Shown one piece after another: positions 39,502-47,144 of a DNA stretch of 64,000 nucleotides (position 1 is the first letter of the stretch; every line of letters begins with the position of its first letter). This DNA is from SCUS01 sp966211675. GTDB lineage: Bacteria; Myxococcota_A; Polyangia; Polyangiales; Ga0077539. Both the position numbers and the translations under genes were made by a program. The DNA lies in NCBI GenBank assembly GCA_966211675.1, contig CBIHPK010000006.1:1-64000 (forward strand), in the 5' to 3' direction. The notes under the pieces were generated by a model, which was given only the letters and a program-made list of their open reading frames with translations, had not been told where the DNA came from and searched no databases.

Positions 39502-40287
39502 TCACCAGCGAGACCGGAGCTGCTCCCTCGGGGTGAAGAGCAGCCGTCGGGCGAACCAGGCCGCGAGCGAGCCCGACACGGCCGCCACGGCCACGAGCTG
39601 GTACATCACCACGAGCTGATAGCGCACGGCCTGCTCGGGCGGCGCGCCGCTCAGGATCTGTCCGGTCATCATCCCCGGCAGGGACACGAGCCCGACGGTG
39701 ACCAGGCCGTTGATGGTCGGGATCATCGCCGCCCGCAGCGCCGAGCGCGTGACGGACGAGAGCGCCTGCTTCGGGGTCGCGCCGAGCGCCAGCCACTGCT
39801 CGATGGTCGCGGTCTCCGCGTGGGCCTGGGCGAAGACCCGCTCGAAGACCTGGGCGACGATGTTCATCGCGCTGGAGAGCATCATGCCCCCGACCGGGAT
39901 GAGGTAGCGCGCCTCGAACCACGGCCTCGGCGGAACGATGCAGACGAAGACCGGCACCAGCGCCACCACCGCGCCCGCCGCGATGGCGGCCAGCGCACGG
40001 GGCGCGAGCGTCCTCGCGGGGGGACCGTGCTCGACCCGACGGGCGGCGGTCACGGCGGCCACGGAGAGCATCACGGCGAGCATCAGCAGCACCACCGCGG
40101 GGTGCTCGTGGGAGAAGAGCAGGAGCAGCAGGTAGCCGATGGCGATGAGCTGCACCGCGGCGCGCAGGGACCCGATGGCCAGGTCGCGTTCGAGCCCCAG
40201 CGCCGCCCTGCGCGAGAGCCCGATCGCCACCAGCACCAGCGCGAGGGCCAGGGCCAGGCGGGGGAAGGGGATGGTCACGTAGCGCAC
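39502..40287 (-). CDS. fetB: FetB-like ABC permease (UPF0014)
   Basis: Permease of 261 residues with about seven hydrophobic helices. The UPF0014/FetB blocks are seen: LRAAVQLIAIGYLL, YLIPVGGMMLSSAMNIVAQ, LALGATPKQA, IPTINGLVTVGLVSLPGMMTGQILSG and QLVVMYQL. E. coli FetAB exports iron; plant and yeast relatives act in aluminium tolerance. The ATPase gene upstream overlaps its start by 13 nt. Metal export fits the neighbouring metal-sensing sigma factor. Confidence 0.9.
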   Translation of the reverse strand: MRYVTIPFPRLALALALVLVAIGLSRRAALGLERDLAIGSLRAAVQLIAIGYLLLLLFSHEHPAVVLLMLAVMLSVAAVTAARRVEHGPPARTLAPRALAAIAAGAVVALVPVFVCIVPPRPWFEARYLIPVGGMMLSSAMNIVAQVFERVFAQAHAETATIEQWLALGATPKQALSSVTRSALRAAMIPTINGLVTVGLVSLPGMMTGQILSGAPPEQAVRYQLVVMYQLVAVAAVSGSLAAWFARRLLFTPREQLRSRW

Positions 40288-40955
40288 GGAGGCTCCTCCG
40301 CGGGCGCCAGGGCGCCGTCCGCGAGGCGAAGGCGGGTGCCTCCGAGCGCCGCGGCGTGCAGGCGGGAGTGGGTCACGACGACGGCGCTCATCCCGTCGAG
40401 CGCGAGCGACCTCACCAGCGAGACGACGGTGGCCGCGCTCTCCTCGTCGAGGGCCGCCGTGGGCTCGTCGAGGAGCAGCACGGAGGGCTCGTTGGCGAGC
40501 GCTCGGGCGATGGCCACGCGCATCCGTTCACCGCCCGAGAGCGAGCGAGCGGCCCGAGCGCCGAGGGCGCGGTCGAGGCCGACCCGCGCGAGGAGCTCGG
40601 CGAGCTGCTCGGCGGAGAGCGAGCCCCCCGCGAGGGCAGGACCGGCGGAGAGGTTGTCGTCGACGAGGCCATCGAACATCGGGGGTGACTGGGGGACGTA
40701 GGCCACGCGCCGACGCCAGGCGGTCGGAGACATCGCCGAGGCGTCCTGGTCGTCGAGGCTGAGGCGCCCTCGGTCGGCGTCGAGGAGCGTCGCCAGCACC
40801 TTCAGGAGCGTGCTCTTCCCAGAGCCCGACGCGCCCTCGAGGACCGCGATCTCGCCAGCGTGCAGTTGCAGGTCGAGGTCCCGGAGGAGGGCTCGACCGT
40901 CGAGGGAGAGGCAGAGTCCGGCAGCGCGCAGCCGCGGGGTCGTCGGGTGGGTCAT
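40275..40955 (-). CDS. fetA: FetA-like ABC transporter ATPase
   Basis: ABC ATPase of 226 residues from the ATG at 40955. Walker A is GASGSGKST (about 42-50), the Q-loop is YVPQSPPMF, the signature is LSGGERMRVAIARAL, Walker B is VLLLDEPTAALD and the switch His is in VVVTHSR. All motifs are intact. It overlaps fetB by 13 nt, so the two are co-translated. Together they form a small exporter without a periplasmic binding protein. Confidence 0.9.
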   Translation of the reverse strand: MTHPTTPRLRAAGLCLSLDGRALLRDLDLQLHAGEIAVLEGASGSGKSTLLKVLATLLDADRGRLSLDDQDASAMSPTAWRRRVAYVPQSPPMFDGLVDDNLSAGPALAGGSLSAEQLAELLARVGLDRALGARAARSLSGGERMRVAIARALANEPSVLLLDEPTAALDEESAATVVSLVRSLALDGMSAVVVTHSRLHAAALGGTRLRLADGALAPAEEPPCAT

Positions 40956-41031
40956 CGGGCGGGGCGGAGGGTAAGCCCGGCGGCGAGGAGGCCGTGGGTG
41001 GGTCGCGTCGAGGGGCGGTGGATGTCCCAAA

Positions 41032-41071
41032 TGCAACAAGCCCGGCCGGGTGAGCGGTCGGGCTTGTTGCA
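41032..41071 (-). terminator. Hairpin downstream of tmRNA, probable terminator
   Basis: A perfect 13-bp stem, TGCAACAAGCCCG at 41032-41044 and CGGGCTTGTTGCA at 41059-41071, with a 14-nt loop. It lies about 50 nt beyond the mature tmRNA 3' end. A T-run is nearly absent (ATTTGGG follows), so termination may be weak or assisted. It also lies beyond the 5' end of fetA. Confidence 0.6.
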
Positions 41072-41080
41072 ACCCTTGGC

Positions 41081-41105
41081 TTCAATCAGCAACAAACTGA
41101 TTGAA
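41081..41105 (-). other. Second hairpin between tmRNA 3' end and terminator
   Basis: A perfect 9-bp stem, TTCAATCAG and CTGATTGAA, with a 7-nt loop, 18 nt beyond the tmRNA discriminator base. It may define the precursor 3' trailer that is trimmed during tmRNA maturation. Confidence 0.5.
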
Positions 41106-41123
41106 AACGAAGGGTCCGAAGGG

Positions 41124-41486
41124 TGGAGGCGCCGGGAGTCGAACCCGGGTCCGCAAGTGCTCAACGATGACTTCTACACGACATAGCCGATGATCAGTTC
41201 TCGTCAGATATCGTGCTCATCGGCAGGCACTCCATCCAACCAGCACCCCCTGAATCTCGCCGCACATCCGGGGTACCCTGATGTGAAGCCAGCCGAGTTC
41301 ATTTACGCACTCCGATAAGCACTGGCAGGCTCGTCGGAGCACGGCGTCACGGGTTCTTAGGCCGCGACGGCGAAGGGAACGTCATTGTCGTTCGCTTCTC
41401 TTGATTCCCGCAGTATTTACGCCGTTACGGGCCGGCGGTCGTGCCATCGATCGCGTCACAACCCACGTCGAAACCGTTTCGCCCCC
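41124..41486 (-). ncRNA. ssrA: Transfer-messenger RNA (tmRNA, ssrA)
   Basis: tmRNA of about 363 nt. The 5' end GGGGGCGAAACGGTTTCGACG pairs through GGGGGCG with CGCCTCC at the 3' end (one G-U), forming the 7-bp acceptor stem. The T arm is CCGGGTTCGACTCCCGG. The tag reading frame begins GCG AAC GAC AAT and stops with TAA. The discriminator A is at 41124, followed by CCC rather than CCA, so the final A is probably added by tRNA nucleotidyltransferase. tmRNA rescues stalled ribosomes and tags the products for proteolysis. The sspB adaptor gene is divergent, 178 bp away. Confidence 0.96.
41357..41395 (-). other. tmRNA proteolysis-tag reading frame
   Basis: The resume codon GCG (41393-41395) opens ANDNDVPFAVAA, ended by TAA. 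With the tmRNA-borne Ala the tag is A-ANDNDVPFAVAA. The AND start matches the SspB-contacted part of the E. coli tag; the end VAA replaces the usual LAA, which is the ClpX-recognised part. Confidence 0.92.
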
Positions 41487-41663
41487 TTGTCGAAGACCCC
41501 TAAACGCGGTTTCACCCGCTGGGAGCCTCTTGAGAGTCAGTGGATCACCAACGCACGGCGCACTCTGAGCCTCCGGCCCCGGGTACGTCAAGTCTCCGCT
41601 CGGCCTCGCCGAGGGTTGCGCATCCCTTGACCCGTCGGCGACGCTGAGGCACCTACGGCCCCG

Positions 41664-42302
41664 ATGCCCGTCGAGCCGCCGCCAAAGAAGGAACAGCTCC
41701 AGAAACTGCTCGAGCGCGGCAACGTGTTCCTGCACCTCGATCCGCGCGTCGAAGGCGTGGTCGTCCCGACCTGGCACGCGCAGAAGCCGCAGCTGGTGCT
41801 GCAGCTCGGCCTCCACTTCGCCGTCCCCATCCCCGACCTCAAGATCGACGACCGCGGCGTGCGCTGCACCCTCTCCTTCAACCGCTCGCCCTTCTTCTGC
41901 GACCTCCCGTGGACCGCCGTCTACGCCATGGTCGCCGAGGACGGCCAGGTCACCGTGTGGCCCACCGAGCTGCCTCCCGAGCTCGTCCCGCAGCCCGCCC
42001 CCGTGCGCCGCGCTCCGCCCACCTCCCGCAGCGCCCGCGGGCGCTCCACCGACGCCGCGGAGTCCACCACCAGCGACACGAGCGACGCCTCCACCCCCGC
42101 GGCCCCGCAGCGCCCGCGCATCGCCGCCGTGCCCTCGACCCGCGCCCCTCGCCTCGCCCCGGTCACCCCGATCAAGCCCGCGCCCGCGCCCGCCCCGGCG
42201 GAGGACGAGTCCGACCACCCGACGGATGATCCGTCGCCGACGACTCCTGGCGATCGGAAGGGTGGCCGCGAGCGTCCCGCCTGGCTGCGCGTCGTGAAGT
42301 AG
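41664..42302 (+). CDS. sspB: SspB-family ClpXP adaptor
   Basis: A 212-residue protein. The N-terminal 110 residues match the SspB fold pattern: VVVPTWHAQKPQLVLQLGL, LKIDDRGVRCTLSFNRSPFFCDLPWTAVYAMVAEDGQ. A Pro/Ala/Thr-rich flexible linker of about 85 residues follows. The protein ends WLRVVK, nearly the ClpX-binding XB motif (ALRVVK) that ends E. coli SspB. SspB tethers ssrA-tagged proteins to ClpXP. The gene is next to the tmRNA gene on the opposite strand, strongly supporting the call. The linker is longer than in E. coli SspB. Confidence 0.9.
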   Translation: MPVEPPPKKEQLQKLLERGNVFLHLDPRVEGVVVPTWHAQKPQLVLQLGLHFAVPIPDLKIDDRGVRCTLSFNRSPFFCDLPWTAVYAMVAEDGQVTVWPTELPPELVPQPAPVRRAPPTSRSARGRSTDAAESTTSDTSDASTPAAPQRPRIAAVPSTRAPRLAPVTPIKPAPAPAPAEDESDHPTDDPSPTTPGDRKGGRERPAWLRVVK

Positions 42303-42328
42303 GTCGTTCGACGGGCGTACGATCGCCC

Positions 42329-42889
42329 TCAGGCCCGCGAGGCCCCGAGCTCCTCGGCCAGGAAGGCCAGGATCACCTCGTCGAGCGATCGTTCGGTGAC
42401 GTACGACTCCCCGAAGACCGCGGGCCTGGCCGAGATCGGCGCCGGAGGGACCGACGACGCCGGCGGCAGGTTGGATCGCGGCGGAGGCGGAGGCAGCACC
42501 ACCACCGCCCCGCTCGGGTTGAGCGGCGTCGGCGCCGCCGGGGGGATGGTGTTGGTCTCCCCGGTGGGGATGTCGGCCTCCACCGGGTCGACCGCCGGCG
42601 CGATGTTGACCCCGGCGGCCTCGTCGAACTGCCCCTCGCGCAGGGCGAGGAACATCGCCTTGTGCTGCTCCTGCATCAGCTTCTTGACCTGCGTGGACAG
42701 GTCCTCGGTCTCGAGCAGGTGCGCGTAGCTGGTCTTCAGCGACTTCAGGATGCGCCCGCCGTCCGCGAAGAGGTGGGTCATCACGTGGGGCTTGAGGATC
42801 CCCGAGTCCTCGGTCTGGATATGGAACACCTTGCCCTTGTGGCGGATGTTCGTGTTGTAACCGAGCAGCGGTGATTGGGCCTTCGCCAT
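42329..42889 (-). CDS. Conserved protein of unknown function with Pro-rich linker
   Basis: A 186-residue protein from the ATG at 42889. The N-terminal 95 residues (PLLGYNTNIRHKGKVFHIQTEDSG, HVMTHLFADGGRILKSLKTSY, HKAMFLALREGQFD) form a compact domain I associate with delta-proteobacteria but cannot name. A Pro-rich stretch with PPPPPP follows, then a short C-terminal helix (SLDEVILAFLAEEL). There is no signal peptide or membrane helix. It is the last gene of a minus-strand run starting at 45293. Function unknown. Confidence 0.7.
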   Translation of the reverse strand: MAKAQSPLLGYNTNIRHKGKVFHIQTEDSGILKPHVMTHLFADGGRILKSLKTSYAHLLETEDLSTQVKKLMQEQHKAMFLALREGQFDEAAGVNIAPAVDPVEADIPTGETNTIPPAAPTPLNPSGAVVVLPPPPPRSNLPPASSVPPAPISARPAVFGESYVTERSLDEVILAFLAEELGASRA

Positions 42890-42912
42890 GGGTGCTACGA
42901 CCGTAGTCTCTA

Positions 42913-43164
42913 TCACACCGGGTGGGCGAACCAGCGGAGCGGCACGAGGCCCAGCACGATCCACCCCAGCAGGCACGCCCACCAGCCGATCGCGAGGCGC
43001 TTCCAGCCCGCCCGCCACCCCGCGGGCGCCGGGAAGAACAGCCGCTCCCACCAGGGCGACGCGGTCAGCCGACGCGCGAGGCCCACGTGCTCCATCACGA
43101 ACAGCGCCGCCAGCATCGCGCGCAACACCCAGCAGACCACCGCCGCGGTGACGTAACGATCCAC
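42913..43164 (-). CDS. Small two-helix membrane protein
   Basis: An 83-residue protein with two hydrophobic segments, about residues 6-24 (TAAVVCWVLRAMLAALFV) and 58-76 (AIGWWACLLGWIVLGLVPL), with a basic, Trp-rich loop between. The GTG start at 43164 lies 12 nt after the stop of the upstream gene and the stop lies 23 nt before the next, so it fits an operon. No family was recognised. Coding status is inferred from spacing and the clean membrane pattern. Confidence 0.55.
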   Translation of the reverse strand: MDRYVTAAVVCWVLRAMLAALFVMEHVGLARRLTASPWWERLFFPAPAGWRAGWKRLAIGWWACLLGWIVLGLVPLRWFAHPV

Positions 43165-43176
43165 GCGCTATCCCCC

Positions 43177-44316
43177 TCAGCCGTCGGCGCTGACCGTCGT
43201 CCCGTCGATGGGCACCGCCACCGGCCGCCGACCCTCGCGCGCCCATCGCCACCGGACCCACGCCTCGCCCAGCGCCGCCGAGGCCCTCGCCTCCAGCGTC
43301 GCGACGTCGCGCCCCGCCGCGCGCAGCTCCTCGATCAGGCCCGCGGCGGCCACCGCGCGGCCGGTGTCGAGATAGCACCCGGCCAGCGAGGGGAGCACCG
43401 TCGTGCGCAGCGAGGGGTCGAGGGCCTGCGCGCGCCGCAGGGGCCCGATGGCCTCGGCGGCCCGCCCGGAGGCCAGCAGCGTCTCCCCGAGGCTCAGGTA
43501 GACCTCCGAGGCCGCGGGGCCGTCCTGGGCGTACTGCGCCGCGAGCCGGAGCGCGTCGCCGCACTCGTCCGCCCGCTCGATGCGCATGAGCGCGCGCCCC
43601 AGCGCCACGAGGGCGCGGGCCACCACCGCCCGCCCCTCCGGGCCCATCGCCGCGCCGTCGGGAGTCCGCAGGAACGCCACCAGCGCGGCGAACTGCGGCG
43701 CCATCACCGACAGCACGTCGTCGTCGCGCCCTTCGGCTCCCGCCTCGCGGACCGCGTCGAGCTGCGCCAGGTCGACGGCCACCGTCCGCGGTCGGGCGGC
43801 GCGCAGCACCTCCACCACGCGCGCCCGCAAGAACTTCCGCACCTCGGCCAGCGGCACCTCGACCTCCCCGTCGTCGGCGCCGAGCGCCAGCAGCGTAGCC
43901 CCGTCGCCGACCAGCACCGCGCGCACGTCGATGCCGAAGAGGGGAGCCAGCAGGATCGTGCGCATCCCCACCGCGGCCCGCAGCGCGTCGTCGTCGACCC
44001 GACCCCGAAGGGGAACGGTCTCCTCCTCCTCCTCGGTCAGCGAGGCGATCACCGCGTCGCGCAGCTCGTCGGGCGTGCCCGAGCCCGGCGCCTCGGTGCC
44101 GCCCGGCACGTCGCGCACCCACTGCAGCTCGCTCACCGCGTTGGTGTTGCGGTCGACCGAGGCGGAGATGATCCGGTACCCGGCCACGAGGGAGAGCGCC
44201 ACCAGGGCCTCGCCGATGCCCGCGCAGAGCCGACCCAGCGCCGGGACGCCCGCCAGGACGCGATCGAACCACCCGTCCGCCCGCACCCCATCGAGCGGGT
44301 GCCGCCGAGTGCTCAT
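43177..44316 (-). CDS. TPR-like helical repeat protein
   Basis: A 379-residue protein. Residues 1-60 include a hydrophobic patch (LCAGIGEALVALSLVAGYRII). The middle (about 90-200) is mixed alpha/beta with LRAAVGMRTILLAPLFGIDVRAVLVG. The C-terminal 170 residues form helical repeats of TPR type (YLSLGETLLASGRAAEAIGPLRRAQALDPSLR, VLPSLAGCYLDTGRAVAAAGLIEEL). Its ATG overlaps the upstream epimerase stop by 4 nt. It is probably an assembly or scaffold protein; the role is unknown. Confidence 0.7.
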   Translation of the reverse strand: MSTRRHPLDGVRADGWFDRVLAGVPALGRLCAGIGEALVALSLVAGYRIISASVDRNTNAVSELQWVRDVPGGTEAPGSGTPDELRDAVIASLTEEEEETVPLRGRVDDDALRAAVGMRTILLAPLFGIDVRAVLVGDGATLLALGADDGEVEVPLAEVRKFLRARVVEVLRAARPRTVAVDLAQLDAVREAGAEGRDDDVLSVMAPQFAALVAFLRTPDGAAMGPEGRAVVARALVALGRALMRIERADECGDALRLAAQYAQDGPAASEVYLSLGETLLASGRAAEAIGPLRRAQALDPSLRTTVLPSLAGCYLDTGRAVAAAGLIEELRAAGRDVATLEARASAALGEAWVRWRWAREGRRPVAVPIDGTTVSADG

Positions 44317-45293
44317 GCGCCGACCTGCGCCTCGCGGGCGAGCTTCTCCCGGTACCACGCGATGGTGCGCTCGATGCCGTCCTCGAGCTCGACCCGCGCC
44401 TGGAACCCGAGGAGTTCCTTCGCCTTGGTGACGTCGGGGATGCGCAGCTCGACGTCCGCGAAGGGCCAGTCGACGAACTTGATCTCCGAGGAGGACTTCG
44501 CGAGCGACACGACCATGCGCGCGAGCTGGTAGATGGTCACCGTCGCGCGGGTGTTGCCGATGTTGAACGCATGGCCCACCGCGGCGTCGCGCTCGAGCGT
44601 CAGCAGGATGCCGTCGACGATGTCGTCGATGTAGCACCACGACCGGATCTGATCGCCCTGGTTGTGGATGTGGATGGGCTCGTTCTTGATGGCGCGGAGC
44701 ACGAAGGCGTGGATGGCGCCGCCGCCGACCTGACCCGGGCCGAAGATGTTGAAGGGGCGGATGCTCACCGTCGGGAGCCCGAACTGCTTGTGATAGCAAT
44801 GGGCCAGGTGCTCGGTGGCGAGCTTGCTGACCGCGTAGGTCCAGCGCGCCTCGCCGACCGCGCCGAGCGTCGTGACGTCCCCCTCGGCCACGCGGAAGGC
44901 GTACTTGCCGAACACCTCGCTGGTGGAGAAATCCACGAAGCGCTCGATGTGGGGCAGGCGCTCTCGGGCGCAGCGCAGCGCCGCCATCGTGCCCTCCAGG
45001 GCGATCTCCATGGTCGGGACCGGGTTCTGGAGCACCGTGTCGACCCCGGCGATGGACGCGAGGTGCACCACGTGGCTGCAGCCGTCCATGGCCTTGCCCA
45101 GCGCGGCGGCGTCGCGCACGTCCCCTGGGATGAGCGTCACGTTGGGGTGCTTGTCGAGCCCCGCGGGCCCGAGCGCGTTGCGCCGCAGCAGGTCGAACAC
45201 GACGCAGTGGTTGGTCTCGCAAAGCCTTCGTACGAGCGCGGTGCCAATGAAGCCCGCGCCACCCGTCAGGAGAATCCGCCGTCCCTCGATCAT
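44313..45293 (-). CDS. NAD-dependent sugar epimerase/dehydratase
   Basis: Extended SDR of 326 residues acting on nucleotide sugars. The NAD motif is GGAGFIG (11-17), the Ser/Thr of the triad in DFSTSEVFG (about 123-125) and Tyr153 and Lys157 in YAVSK. The segment SIRPFNIFGPGQVGGGAIHAFV and SWCYIDDIVDGI are typical of UDP-glucuronate decarboxylase/dTDP-glucose dehydratase relatives; the exact substrate cannot be fixed. It is first of a minus-strand operon with the TPR-like, small membrane and unknown genes. Confidence 0.9.
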   Translation of the reverse strand: MIEGRRILLTGGAGFIGTALVRRLCETNHCVVFDLLRRNALGPAGLDKHPNVTLIPGDVRDAAALGKAMDGCSHVVHLASIAGVDTVLQNPVPTMEIALEGTMAALRCARERLPHIERFVDFSTSEVFGKYAFRVAEGDVTTLGAVGEARWTYAVSKLATEHLAHCYHKQFGLPTVSIRPFNIFGPGQVGGGAIHAFVLRAIKNEPIHIHNQGDQIRSWCYIDDIVDGILLTLERDAAVGHAFNIGNTRATVTIYQLARMVVSLAKSSSEIKFVDWPFADVELRIPDVTKAKELLGFQARVELEDGIERTIAWYREKLAREAQVGA

Positions 45294-45386
45294 CGTGCGG
45301 AGGTGTCTACCCCAATCCCCTGTCCGGCGGAACCCCGCGGGCGCGCCGATGACATCGACGTCCGCGCCGATGGTAGCGTCGCGCGT

Positions 45387-46916
45387 GTGACCACCCGCCG
45401 CGCCGTGTGCATCGCCGCCCTCTCCGTCGTCTCGGTAGCCTGCGCGGCGGAGAGCCCCGCGCAGTTCGGGACCTCGCTCGACGGGGGCTCCCGCCCACCG
45501 GACGCTCGCGTCGACACCGGGGCCACGCGCGACCTCGGAGGGCGCACCGACGTGCTGGTCGCCCAGCCCGACCGGGCCGTGGCGGTGGACGACCACCCGG
45601 TGGTCGCGCCCGGCGACGTGGCGAGCGTGTACGACACGGGCGCCGGGTCGGACGCCTGCGCGATGGGCGCGGCCTGCACCGCGCGCCCGGACGGCTGCGA
45701 GGGCCGCGAGCGCTGCGGCAACGGGCTCGACGACGACTGCAACGGCATGAGCGACGAGGGCTGTCCCTGCGTTCCTGGGACGGTGCAGGACTGCTTCCTC
45801 GGCCCGCCCGGACGGCAGGGCGTCGGGCAGTGCCGCGCGGGCACCCAGCGCTGCCAGGGCACCGGCGAGTTCGGGACCTGGACCGCCTGCGGGGGAGGCA
45901 TCTCCCCGGGGCCCGAGACCTGCGACAACCTCGACAACAACTGCGACGGCTGCGTCGACGAGGGGCTCTGCTGCCGCGCCGAGCTGCTCTGCCCGGGCCC
46001 CGGCGATCCGCGCGTGCCCGACGGCCGCCCCTTCGGGCTCTATCCGCTGCGCGGGGGGATGTTCTTCTCGGGGGACGTGCGGCGCTGGCAGTGGGTCATC
46101 CGGGGCGGTCCGTGCGAGTCGGTGCTGCCCCGGCCGACCTTCGAGACCTACGGGCTCGACACCCGCGACGGCGCCTTCCGCCCGACGCTCTCCGGCGATT
46201 ACACCATCACCCTCACGGTCACGACGGGCACCGGCGCGACCTTCACCTGCACCTTCGTGGTCCACGTGGCGGGCCCCGGACTGCGCGTCGAGCTCTGCTG
46301 GGACACCAGCACCACCGTCGACGTGGACCTCTACCTCCACGACCCGCGCAACATGCGGCCCTGGTTCAGCAGCACCGCGGGGCCGCTCGACTCGGCGACC
46401 AACGATTCGTGCAACTGGTCCAACTGCGAGGCCAACATCCGGGGCCGGATGGGGCGAGTGAACTGGGGCTATCCCACCACCCCGGTGACCAACTGCGACA
46501 GCGGGCCCTTCGGCGCCGGGTGGCGGGCGCTCGGGATGTGCTCCAACCCGAGGCTCGACATCGACAACAACCTCTCCAAGGCCAGCGGCGTCCCGGAGAA
46601 CGTCAACGTCGACAACCCGAGGGACGGCGAGAGCTTCCGCATCATGGCCCAGAACTTCACCGGCACCCGCGCGCGCCCGGTGGTCAACGTCTACTGCGGC
46701 GGACACCTGCGCGGCACCCTCGGGGCCGCTCCGGACTCGCTCCCGGACTTCACCGGGACGTCCGGGTACACCTCCATCGGCGCCATGTGGCGCGTGGCCG
46801 ACGTGGTCGTCCACGTCGACGCGAGCGGGGCCACCACGGGCTGCGACGTCGCCCCGCTGCACCCCCCGGGGGCGCGCTCGGGCTTCGACGTGACCCGCAA
46901 CGATCCGCGCTACTGA
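45387..46916 (+). CDS. MopE-like Cys-rich surface lipoprotein
   Basis: A 509-residue predicted lipoprotein. The GTG at 45387 opens a signal peptide (RAVCIAALSVVSVACAAES) with lipobox Cys at about 19. After an Asp-rich linker come two copies of the MopE-type putative metal-binding motif: CGNGLDDDCNGMSDEGCPC and CDNLDNNCDGCVDEGLCC, each a Cys-flanked D-x-D-like loop. The C-terminal 300 residues are beta-rich, with an Ig/PKD-like strand block (GDYTITLTVTTGTGATFTCTFVVHV) and DVDLYLHDP. In MopE (Methylococcus) a related motif region belongs to a copper-binding surface protein; metal binding here is inferred. Confidence 0.82.
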   Translation: MTTRRAVCIAALSVVSVACAAESPAQFGTSLDGGSRPPDARVDTGATRDLGGRTDVLVAQPDRAVAVDDHPVVAPGDVASVYDTGAGSDACAMGAACTARPDGCEGRERCGNGLDDDCNGMSDEGCPCVPGTVQDCFLGPPGRQGVGQCRAGTQRCQGTGEFGTWTACGGGISPGPETCDNLDNNCDGCVDEGLCCRAELLCPGPGDPRVPDGRPFGLYPLRGGMFFSGDVRRWQWVIRGGPCESVLPRPTFETYGLDTRDGAFRPTLSGDYTITLTVTTGTGATFTCTFVVHVAGPGLRVELCWDTSTTVDVDLYLHDPRNMRPWFSSTAGPLDSATNDSCNWSNCEANIRGRMGRVNWGYPTTPVTNCDSGPFGAGWRALGMCSNPRLDIDNNLSKASGVPENVNVDNPRDGESFRIMAQNFTGTRARPVVNVYCGGHLRGTLGAAPDSLPDFTGTSGYTSIGAMWRVADVVVHVDASGATTGCDVAPLHPPGARSGFDVTRNDPRY

Positions 46917-46958
46917 GCGCTTGTCCGAGGGCGATCGGTCTGGAATCCTGGGGGCCCT

Positions 46959-47135
46959 ATGCCCACCTGCCCAGTCTGCAAGGACGAAGTCGACACCCTC
47001 AAGGTCGCCAAGATCGACGGCAAGAAGAAGAAGCTCTGCGAGGACTGCTACGACCGCGCGGTGGAGTCCGACACCATCGCCCAGGAGAGCGAGTCCGCCG
47101 TGCAGTCCATGATGGGCTTCAAGGGACGGCGGTAG
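46959..47135 (+). CDS. 58-residue zinc-ribbon protein
   Basis: A small complete gene of 58 residues. MPTCPVC gives a CxxC at residues 4-7 and LCEDC a second at 27-30, a classic four-Cys zinc ribbon with a basic loop (KIDGKKKK) between. A helical, Glu/Ser-rich tail follows. It begins 42 nt after the MopE-like gene and ends 9 nt before the convergent malQ stop. Function is unknown; such ribbons often bind RNA polymerase, RNA or another protein. Confidence 0.75.
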   Translation: MPTCPVCKDEVDTLKVAKIDGKKKKLCEDCYDRAVESDTIAQESESAVQSMMGFKGRR

Positions 47136-47144
47136 GCGCCTCCC

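Noticed and set aside
41032..41124. Attachment site of an integrated island at the tmRNA 3' end
   Set aside because: tmRNA ends are common integration sites, but no integrase or duplicated 3' segment was seen nearby.
41382..42218. Minus-strand open frame crossing the tmRNA 5' end and sspB
   Set aside because: Overlaps two better-supported genes and has only Gly/Arg-rich low-complexity sequence.
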